Below, one piece after another: positions 1 through 4,468 of a DNA stretch of 5,026 bases. How positions within the stretch are numbered: position 1 is the stretch's first letter; each line of letters opens with the position of its first letter. The position numbers and the translations under genes are program-made. The notes beneath the pieces are model-generated. The model had not been told where the DNA came from. It saw only the letters and a program-made list of their open reading frames with translations, and ran no database searches. The stretch spans positions 1-5,026 of the forward strand of contig DBCN01000041.1 in assembly GCA_002293065.1 (NCBI GenBank). Reading direction: 5' to 3'. This DNA comes from Opitutia bacterium UBA957 (lineage in GTDB: Bacteria > Verrucomicrobiota > Verrucomicrobiia > Opitutales > UBA953).

Positions 1-97
1 CTATCCTCTATCCCCCATCCCCTATCTTGTTTGCCTCCCCTCGGCCTAAGCCCTATCCCCAATCCCCTACCCCCTTAGCCCTTTCCCTCGTCCTCCC
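1..97 (+). repeat. C-rich degenerate heptanucleotide array forming the leader of the cytochrome gene
   Basis: This leader is almost purely pyrimidine and reads as 7-base units. Positions 1-28 are CTATCCT, CTATCCC, CCATCCC, CTATCTT. After a 3-base phase shift, positions 46-87 are CTAAGCC, CTATCCC, CAATCCC, CTACCCC, CTTAGCC, CTTTCCC. The array runs to within 10 bases of the ATG at 98 and leaves no room for a Shine-Dalgarno motif. Any promoter lies upstream of the window or inside the array; I see no convincing -35/-10 pair. A similar array precedes the gene at 2720. The period is seen directly; any function is unknown. Confidence 0.7.
51..74 (-). other. Putative G-quadruplex motif on the template strand (i-motif-capable C tracts on the plus strand)
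   Basis: On the plus strand C tracts lie at 51-53, 57-60, 64-67 and 70-74, separated by 3, 3 and 2 bases. The minus strand therefore fits the canonical four-tract G3+ quadruplex pattern with very short loops. It sits 23 bases before the ATG of the cytochrome gene, on the strand that serves as template for that gene. The motif is visible; folding in the cell and any effect on transcription are inference. Confidence 0.5.
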
Positions 98-940
98 ATG
101 CCCCGCTGGTTCCTTACCCCACTGCTTGCGCTCTGCGCGACGCTCGCCTCCGCACAGGACGGCAAGCTGCTCTATGAACAGAACTGCGCCGCCTGCCACT
201 TGCCCGACCAGATGGTCGTCGGGCCCTCGCTCATCGAAATCACCAAGCTCTACGAGAAGAAGCCCAAGGAATTCGTCGCCTGGTCCGTGAAGCCGATGAA
301 GAAGCGCAATGGGGTCATCGAAATGCCTTCCATGGCCCACTTGGGGGAAGCCAACCTACTCGCGGTCCACCAACACATGATCACCGCCGCCAAAGGCCTG
401 AAGGAAAAGCCGGCGGTCACGAAGGACCCGCTCGCCCGCCCCGCCCGTCGTCCGGAGATCCAACGCATGTTCCTGCCGAACGTCGGTCCGGCCGCCATCG
501 CGGTCGCGCTGCCCGGTGACCTCAACTACACCTTCGACGCCGGCGACTGCCGCCTCCGGACGGTCTGGCGCGGTGACTTCCTCGATTGCTGGGCCTACTA
601 TAAGAGCAATGGCAAGGCCGTGGCCACGCCGCTCGGCATGACGCTTTGGCAACTACCGGCCGACGAATCGCTCCAGAAGCGCGTGAAATTCCTGGGCTAC
701 TCGGTCGATGCGGCCGGGCTACCGACGTTCGAATACGAACGCGATGGCGCGCAGTTCCGCGAAAAGATCGTCGCCGAAGGCAAGACCCTCGTCCGCCGAT
801 TCGAAGTGACCACGACGAAGCCGGTCACCTTCACGCTCGACGATGCCACGACGAGTTCCGCCGGCATCGTCCGCAACAACACGCTGACGCTCACCCCAGC
901 CGAAGCCAAATCCTTCACCCTTACCCTCCGCCTGCCGTGA
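98..940 (+). CDS. Secreted monohaem c-type cytochrome with an uncharacterised C-terminal domain
   Basis: This 280-residue protein is probably exported and carries one covalently bound haem, acting as a periplasmic electron carrier. Residues 1-19 form a signal peptide with a hydrophobic core and an ASA cleavage site before Gln20; C13 is not in a proper lipobox. The haem site CAACH is at residues 30-34, and the distal ligand is probably Met76 or Met79 in EMPSM, followed by the usual last helix (about 82-98). A cytochrome domain would end near residue 100. Residues about 115-280 form a second, apparently beta-rich domain (features include LPNVGPAAIAVALPG and WRGDFLDCW) that I associate with PVC and related bacterial redox proteins but cannot name. 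The gene overlaps the next one by 4 bases, suggesting translational coupling and a shared role: accepting electrons from the downstream dehydrogenase. The start at 98 is the ATG directly before the signal peptide; no Shine-Dalgarno is present. The cytochrome call is firm; the partner is inferred. Confidence 0.88.
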   Translation: MPRWFLTPLLALCATLASAQDGKLLYEQNCAACHLPDQMVVGPSLIEITKLYEKKPKEFVAWSVKPMKKRNGVIEMPSMAHLGEANLLAVHQHMITAAKGLKEKPAVTKDPLARPARRPEIQRMFLPNVGPAAIAVALPGDLNYTFDAGDCRLRTVWRGDFLDCWAYYKSNGKAVATPLGMTLWQLPADESLQKRVKFLGYSVDAAGLPTFEYERDGAQFREKIVAEGKTLVRRFEVTTTKPVTFTLDDATTSSAGIVRNNTLTLTPAEAKSFTLTLRLP

Positions 941-2433
941 TCTCTCCCCTGCTCTTCCTCGCGGCCACCCTCGCCGCGCCCAAGCCGACCACCGTCGCCA
1001 AACCTTCCGTCGACGGCTGGGACAAGGCCTTCGAGATCTCCAAGGTCGAAGTGCCGGCCGGCATCGACGACCAGGTCGGCGGCCTCGCCTTCCTTGAAGA
1101 CGGTCGCCTGGCGGTCGCGTTCCACCGCGGCGAAGTCTTCGTCCGCCAAACCGACGGCACCTGGAAGCAGTTCGCCGAAGGGCTCCACGAGCCGCTCGGC
1201 CTCCTACCGGATGGTAAAGGCGCGGTGCTCGTGATGCAGCGTCCGGAACTGACCCGCCTCGCCGACACCGATGGCGACGGCAAGGCCGACCGTTACCAGA
1301 CGGTTTACGATGGCTTCGGCATGACCGGTAACTACCACGAGTTCGCCTTCGGTCCGGCCCGCGGCCCTGATGGCGCACTCTACATAGGGCTCAACCTGGC
1401 GTCCTCGGGCGCCGGCATCTTCAAGGAAATCCGCGGTACTTGGTCTGAGATCGGCAAGGCCACGCGCGAAAATCTAGCGGCGGGCAAGACCGGGAGCGCT
1501 GGCCGCATGTACGGCCGCGTGCCTTACCGCGGCTGCATCATGCGGATCGCGGACAATGGCCGCGGGCCGGCCGAGCTGTTCGCCACGGGTTTCCGTTCGC
1601 CCGATGGCATCGGCTTCGATGCGAAAGGCCGCTTGCTGGTGAACGACAACCAAGGCGATTGGCGCGGGAGCAGCCCTTTGCAGATCGTGACCAAGGGCTC
1701 CTTCAACGGCCACCCGGCGTCGCTGGTCTGGGCACCTGGCTGGAACAAGGGGGAACCGCTGGCCTTGCCGGTATCGGAACTGGAAAAGATGCGCACGCAG
1801 CCGGGTGGCATCTTCATCCAAAGCGACCTCTCCAATTCGCCGACCCAGCCCGCCGTCTTCCCCGCCACCTGGGGCGCGCTCGCGGGCCAAGTGGTCTTCG
1901 GTGAAATGAACGCCGCGCGGCTCGTCCGTTTCGTCGGTGAGGACATCCGCGGCGTGCATCAAGGCGCGATGATCCCGTTCCTCGACACCAAGACGCTCCG
2001 CAACGGCAACCACCGCCTCGCCTTTGCGCCCGATGGCGCGCTGCACGTGGGCAAGACGCACCTCTCTTGGGCCGGCAACAACGGCATCGTCCGCATCCCC
2101 GCGCCGCAGGCGTTACCCCCGCTCATCGAGTCCGTCCACCTGACCGCGACCGGCTTTGAGGTCCGCTTCACCGCCGCAATCGATAAGGCTTCCCTGGCGC
2201 CGGCGTTGCGCAGCTTCCGCTACAAGTATCACTCCACCTACGGTTCGCCGAAGGTCGATGAACTCGCCTTGGAATCCGCCTGGTCGCTCAGCGCCGACGG
2301 CAAGCTCCTCACGCTCCCGCTCAAGGATATCCGCGAAGGCTTCGTGCACGAAATCAAGCTCGCCGGCGCCAAGTCGACCGACGGCCGCGAACTCCTCGGC
2401 CCTGTCGCCTATTATCAGGTGGTGAAGAGGTAG
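937..2433 (+). CDS. Periplasmic PQQ/L-sorbosone-dehydrogenase-like beta-propeller protein
   Basis: I place the start at the GTG at 937, giving 498 residues. The frame is open upstream to 646, but that part runs inside the cytochrome gene and is Arg-rich, unlike a secreted protein. From GTG the protein opens with a short hydrophobic segment (about residues 4-14) like a signal peptide, though its n-region lacks Lys/Arg. Residues about 45-390 resemble the six-bladed propeller of soluble glucose/sorbosone dehydrogenases: a DTDGDGKAD loop (110-118) looks Ca2+-binding, GFRSPDGIGFD lies near 218-228, and NGNHRLAFAPDGALHVG begins at 356. Residues about 397-498 form a beta-sandwich-like C-terminal domain (YKYHSTYGSPKVDEL, REGFVHEIKL, AYYQV) of a type I recall following such propellers in PVC proteins. 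No haem motif is present, so electrons probably pass to the overlapping upstream cytochrome. The substrate cannot be read from sequence; a non-enzymatic sugar-binding propeller is the alternative. A palindrome begins at the stop codon. Confidence 0.8.
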   Translation: MISPLLFLAATLAAPKPTTVAKPSVDGWDKAFEISKVEVPAGIDDQVGGLAFLEDGRLAVAFHRGEVFVRQTDGTWKQFAEGLHEPLGLLPDGKGAVLVMQRPELTRLADTDGDGKADRYQTVYDGFGMTGNYHEFAFGPARGPDGALYIGLNLASSGAGIFKEIRGTWSEIGKATRENLAAGKTGSAGRMYGRVPYRGCIMRIADNGRGPAELFATGFRSPDGIGFDAKGRLLVNDNQGDWRGSSPLQIVTKGSFNGHPASLVWAPGWNKGEPLALPVSELEKMRTQPGGIFIQSDLSNSPTQPAVFPATWGALAGQVVFGEMNAARLVRFVGEDIRGVHQGAMIPFLDTKTLRNGNHRLAFAPDGALHVGKTHLSWAGNNGIVRIPAPQALPPLIESVHLTATGFEVRFTAAIDKASLAPALRSFRYKYHSTYGSPKVDELALESAWSLSADGKLLTLPLKDIREGFVHEIKLAGAKSTDGRELLGPVAYYQVVKR

Positions 2434-2454
2434 GGACAGCACCACGTGCTGTCC
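2434..2454. repeat. Perfect palindrome (hairpin 1) directly at the dehydrogenase stop codon
   Basis: Arms GGACAGCAC (2434-2442) and GTGCTGTCC (2446-2454) are perfect complements around the loop CAC. The wider context is TAGGGACAGCAC / CAC / GTGCTGTCCTA, so the TAG stop of the preceding gene (2431-2433) is part of the repeat. It could act as an mRNA 3' end or terminator hairpin, but no T tract follows. Its layout matches the palindromes at 2542 and 4394 although the stem bases differ in a compensated way, which marks it as a member of a dispersed palindrome family. Confidence 0.8.
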
Positions 2455-2493
2455 TAGGGTTGCGGGTTGAGGGGTAAGGGTTGCGGCGAGGTC

Positions 2494-2510
2494 TGCCTCG
2501 GGGAGAGGCA
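2494..2510. repeat. Short inverted repeat in the intergenic spacer
   Basis: TGCCTC (2494-2499) pairs with GAGGCA (2505-2510) across the 5-base loop GGGGA. The stem is only six pairs and may be chance in GC-rich DNA, but it lies between hairpins 1 and 2 in a spacer full of palindromes. Nothing else is recognisable at 2455-2541. Confidence 0.3.
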
Positions 2511-2541
2511 AGGCGAAGCCACGCCCCTACCTTAAGAGGCA

Positions 2542-2572
2542 GCTAGGTTGGCACGCAGTGCCAACCCTACCC
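2542..2572 (-). repeat. Palindromic dispersed repeat (hairpin 2), inverted copy of the one at 4394
   Basis: Arms GGTTGGCAC (2546-2554) and GTGCCAACC (2558-2566) are perfect complements around the loop GCA. Read on the minus strand, this 31-base block matches 4394-4424 on the plus strand at 29 of 31 positions; the differences are the first loop base and one stem base. The block carries an asymmetric edge (TAGGG on one side, CCTA on the other) that gives it an orientation. It lies in the spacer between the dehydrogenase gene and ppnP. The size and palindromy resemble REP elements, but no RAYT transposase is in view. Confidence 0.8.
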
Positions 2573-2581
2573 AAGGCAAGG

Positions 2582-2609
2582 AGGACAGCCCGCGGTGCGA
2601 CCCCGTCCT
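2582..2609. repeat. Possible decayed palindrome related to hairpin 1
   Basis: AGGAC (2582-2586) pairs with GTCCT (2605-2609). The left part, GGACAGCCC (2583-2591), matches the left arm of hairpin 1 at 8 of 9 positions and is followed by a 3-base loop-like GCG and then GTGC, but the right arm is interrupted. It could be a degenerate fourth member of the palindrome family or a coincidence. Confidence 0.3.
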
Positions 2610-2614
2610 GCCTC

Positions 2615-2654
2615 CACCTTAACACTTTCGCACCTTTGCACGTTTGCACCTGCT
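2615..2654. repeat. Degenerate octanucleotide tandem array
   Basis: Five 8-base units run in phase: CACCTTAA, CACTTTCG, CACCTTTG, CACGTTTG, CACCTGCT, with consensus CACCTTTG. It is pyrimidine-rich on the plus strand, like the heptad arrays in the other spacers, but has a different period. It lies about 65-105 bases upstream of the ppnP start. It includes two TTGCAC hexamers, but neither has a credible -10 box at a normal distance. Confidence 0.6.
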
Positions 2655-2674
2655 TTGGCTTCACAGCCCGCTTA

Positions 2675-2719
2675 TTTCCCCTTTACCCTCCCTCCCCATC
2701 CCCTTAGCAACTCCATCCC
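2675..2719 (+). repeat. C-rich heptanucleotide leader directly upstream of ppnP
   Basis: Units in phase are TTTCCCC, TTTACCC, TCCCTCC, CCATCCC and CTTAGCA (2675-2709). A further CCATCCC, shifted by 3 bases, abuts the ATG at 2720. The 9-base string CCCCTTAGC (2700-2708) also occurs in the cytochrome leader (71-79). It lies 11 bases before the ATG here and 18 bases before it there, a difference of exactly one heptad. No Shine-Dalgarno motif is present. Confidence 0.6.
2678..2703 (-). other. Putative G-quadruplex motif on the template strand upstream of ppnP
   Basis: Plus-strand C tracts at 2678-2681, 2686-2688, 2690-2692, 2694-2697 and 2700-2703, with loops of 4, 1, 1 and 2 bases, give five G3+ tracts on the minus strand. 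This is a canonical quadruplex pattern with one spare tract. It ends 16 bases before the ATG, a placement much like the motif before the cytochrome gene. Folding and function are not shown. Confidence 0.5.
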
Positions 2720-3034
2720 ATGGAATTCAAGAACGTCACCGCGATCGCCAAGGCCAACGTCTACTTCGACGGCAAGGTCGTCTCCCACACGATCCTCACC
2801 GCCGATGGCGCCAAGAAGACCGTGGGGCTGATCTACGCCGGCACCTACCACTTCGGGACCGATAAGGCTGAGATCATGGAAATCACCGATGGCACCTGCA
2901 CCGTGGTCCAGGACGGCACCACCGAGGTCAAGACCTACGCCGCCGGCACGCACTTCTACGTGGCCCCGAAGTCCGGCTTCACGATCACCGTGAGCTCGGG
3001 CATCTGCCAGTATATCTGCAGCTTCATCGGCTAA
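2720..3034 (+). CDS. ppnP: Pyrimidine/purine nucleoside phosphorylase PpnP
   Basis: This 104-residue protein matches the PpnP (formerly YaiE, DUF1255) family, small single-domain cupins of about 94 residues in E. coli. The family splits nucleosides such as uridine, thymidine, inosine or adenosine with phosphate to give the free base and (deoxy)ribose-1-phosphate, in cytosolic nucleoside salvage. Visible family features are NVYFDGKVVSHT (13-24), the strand pair VGLIYAGTYHFGT with E51, M53 and the turn DG (57-58), and the C-terminal AGTHFYVAPKSGFTITV leading to YICSFIG. The extra length is at the N-terminus. The ATG follows a pyrimidine-rich leader without a ribosome binding site. The rRNA methyltransferase gene follows after 60 bases on the same strand, so co-transcription is possible, but a hairpin lies between. 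The family assignment is confident; the preferred nucleoside is unknown. Confidence 0.9.
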   Translation: MEFKNVTAIAKANVYFDGKVVSHTILTADGAKKTVGLIYAGTYHFGTDKAEIMEITDGTCTVVQDGTTEVKTYAAGTHFYVAPKSGFTITVSSGICQYICSFIG

Positions 3035-3040
3035 TCTGCG

Positions 3041-3059
3041 GCCTCGCCTAGGGCGGGGC
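3041..3059 (+). terminator. Hairpin after ppnP, possible weak terminator or attenuator
   Basis: GCCTCGCC (3041-3048) pairs with GGCGGGGC (3052-3059) over the loop TAG, giving eight RNA pairs of which one is G-U. It begins six bases after the ppnP stop. Only TT follows before GCC, so it is not a standard intrinsic terminator; it may end some ppnP transcripts or stabilise their 3' end. Confidence 0.4.
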
Positions 3060-3094
3060 TTGCCAAGTCGGCCTCGACTCTGAACCTTGGGGTC

Positions 3095-4306
3095 ATGTCC
3101 GATACCATGGGTGGCCTCTCCAACATCCCCGCGCCCATCGCGCGTGAGAAGCCGTGGGTGCAGCTGAAGACCTTCACGTCCAAGCCCAACATCTTCCGCT
3201 CGATGGTCGGCGAGGTCTCGCCCGACGCCCGCCAAGGCGACGTCGTCTCCGCCTACGATAAGCAGGGTTCCTTCATCGGCTACGGCTTCTGGAACGCTGG
3301 TGCCCCCATCGCCCTGCGCATCCTCAAGGCCACCGCCGGCAAACCCGATGATGCTTGGTTCGAGCAGGCCATCCGCCGCGCGGTCGCCTTGCGCAAGGAC
3401 CTCCTCAAACTCGACGCCGACACCGACGCCTACCGCGTGGTCAACGGCGACGCGGACTTCCTCTCGGGCCTCATCGTAGACCGACTCGGCGACGTGCTTT
3501 CCATCGAAGTCTCCTCCCTCGGCGTGATGCGCCGCCTGCCCCGCTGGATCCCGATCCTGCATGACGCGGTCGGCACCAAGCGTGAAATCGTCCAAGTCGA
3601 CCCGCATGTCGCCCGCATCGAAGGCATCATGCCGACCGATGTGCCGAAGTCGGCCGTACGCTTCGTCAAGATCAAGGAGTTCGGGATGATCCAGGAAGTC
3701 GACTTCGCCGAAGGCCATAAGACGGGCTTCTTCTGCGACCAACGCGACAACCGCCGCCGCTTCGGCGCCTTGGCCAAGGGCCTCAAGGTGCTCGACCTCT
3801 GCTGTTATTCCGGCGGCTTCTCCATCGCCGCCAAGCTGGCCGGCGCCACGGAAGTCACCGCCGTCGACCTCGACGAAAAAGCCATCGAGATGGCTAAGCG
3901 CAACGCGAACCTGAACAATGCGCGCATCGAATTCGTCCACGCCGATGCTTTCAGCTGGATCCGCCAGATGCAGAAGAACGGCAAGACCTGGGACCTCGTC
4001 CTCTGCGATCCGCCTAAGTTCGTCGACAGCCGCGACGAAGAATTCGAAGCCGAAGGCCTGAAGAAGTATAATGACCTGAACGTCCTCGCCATGCAGGTCG
4101 TCGCCCCCGGCGGCATCTTCGTGACTTGCTCTTGCTCGGGCCTCGTCTCGGCCGAAGCCTTCGAGGACCTCGTCAGCAAGGCCGCGCACCGCTACCAGAA
4201 GCGCCTCCAGATCTTCGACCGCACCGGCCCCGGCGGCGACCACCCCAACGTCTCCAACCACCCCGAGGGCCGTTACCTCAAGGTGCTCTGGAGCCGGATT
4301 GGGTAG
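3095..4306 (+). CDS. rlmI: 23S rRNA m5C methyltransferase, RlmI family (PUA domain plus SAM methyltransferase)
   Basis: This 403-residue protein follows E. coli RlmI (396 residues), which methylates C5 of cytosine 1962 in 23S rRNA using S-adenosylmethionine. An N-terminal PUA RNA-binding domain spans about residues 22-80, with KPNIF where E. coli has HPWVF. A central domain carries YRVVNGDADFLSGLIVDRLGD (from 113). HKTGFFCDQRDNR begins at 208. The Rossmann-fold methyltransferase has motif I VLDLCCYSGGF (232-242), the acidic ribose-binding strand VTAVDLDEKA, and DPPKF (305-309). TCSCSGL (344-350) contains Cys347, aligned with the conserved Cys of E. coli TFSCSGL and the probable nucleophile; Cys345 is an extra neighbour. 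The C-terminus HPEGRYLKVLW is also typical. I use the ATG at 3095; the ATG at 3107 is an equal alternative, as neither has a good Shine-Dalgarno. The gene converges with the photolyase gene. The exact target cytosine is assumed from the family. Confidence 0.9.
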   Translation: MSDTMGGLSNIPAPIAREKPWVQLKTFTSKPNIFRSMVGEVSPDARQGDVVSAYDKQGSFIGYGFWNAGAPIALRILKATAGKPDDAWFEQAIRRAVALRKDLLKLDADTDAYRVVNGDADFLSGLIVDRLGDVLSIEVSSLGVMRRLPRWIPILHDAVGTKREIVQVDPHVARIEGIMPTDVPKSAVRFVKIKEFGMIQEVDFAEGHKTGFFCDQRDNRRRFGALAKGLKVLDLCCYSGGFSIAAKLAGATEVTAVDLDEKAIEMAKRNANLNNARIEFVHADAFSWIRQMQKNGKTWDLVLCDPPKFVDSRDEEFEAEGLKKYNDLNVLAMQVVAPGGIFVTCSCSGLVSAEAFEDLVSKAAHRYQKRLQIFDRTGPGGDHPNVSNHPEGRYLKVLWSRIG

Positions 4307-4307
4307 A

Positions 4308-4365
4308 GAGTCGAGGGTAGCATCGATCACTGAGTCGAGGGTAGCATCGATCACTGGGTCGAGGG
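4308..4365. repeat. 24-bp tandem repeat, about 2.4 copies, just after the rlmI stop
   Basis: Two identical 24-base units occupy 4308-4331 and 4332-4355, each starting GAGTCGAGGGTAG and ending CATCGATCACT. A third partial unit (4356-4365) matches at 9 of 10 bases. The array starts one base after the TAG at 4304-4306. Each unit contains the palindrome ATCGAT and a GATC. The exact identity of the two units suggests recent duplication or slippage. The period is a multiple of three, but the frame reading it through is antisense to the photolyase gene downstream and does not look coding. Confidence 0.85.
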
Positions 4366-4393
4366 ATGGGTCGTATGCTCATGCACCTGCATC

Positions 4394-4424
4394 GGGTAGG
4401 GTTGGCACAGCGTGCCCACCTAGC
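4394..4424 (+). repeat. Palindromic dispersed repeat (hairpin 3) between convergent genes
   Basis: TAGGGTTGGCAC, loop AGC, then GTGCCCACCTA. Arms GGTTGGCAC (4400-4408) and GTGCCCACC (4412-4420) pair with one mismatch. The 31-base block equals the minus strand of 2542-2572 except for two bases. It lies 44 bases before the end of the minus-strand photolyase gene and 87 after the rlmI stop, so it could serve both transcripts as a 3' hairpin, although neither side has a T tract. Confidence 0.75.
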
Positions 4425-4428
4425 CTCA

Positions 4429-4463
4429 CTCCCTCCGCTAACCGCCAACCGCTACCACCTTTC
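4429..4463. repeat. Degenerate heptanucleotide array in the convergent spacer
   Basis: Units in phase are CTCCCTC, CGCTAAC, CGCCAAC, CGCTACC and ACCTTTC, ending five bases before the photolyase stop codon. The period and pyrimidine/A composition match the leaders at 1-97 and 2675-2719, but this copy lacks the CCC tracts needed for a quadruplex. Here the array follows genes rather than preceding a start, which argues against a purely translational role for such arrays. Confidence 0.5.
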
Positions 4464-4468
4464 CCGGA

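Noticed and set aside
1..28. Start of a CRISPR array or telomere-type repeat
   Set aside because: Units are only 7 bases, degenerate, without spacers, and the same pattern recurs in internal spacers.
646..936. Upstream extension of the dehydrogenase reading frame
   Set aside because: It lies inside the cytochrome gene in another frame and encodes Arg/His/Pro-rich sequence; the GTG at 937, overlapping the stop and followed by a signal-like segment, is the better start.
719..1378. Minus-strand open frame opposite the dehydrogenase gene
   Set aside because: Strongly Arg-rich translation typical of an out-of-frame reading of GC-rich coding DNA; no domain recognised.
2434..2572. Standard intrinsic terminators at hairpins 1 and 2
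   Set aside because: The stems are strong but neither is followed by a T run on either strand, so they are annotated as repeats with a possible 3'-end role only.
2636..2675. TTGCAC hexamers as -35 boxes of a ppnP promoter
   Set aside because: No acceptable -10 hexamer lies 16-18 bases downstream of either, and the hexamers are a by-product of the 8-base array.
2672..4354. Long minus-strand open frame (560 codons) antisense to ppnP and rlmI
   Set aside because: It lies opposite two well-recognised genes, its translation is a monotonous Asp/Gly/Val/Ala/Glu mix without any recognisable domain, and such antisense frames are common in GC-rich DNA.
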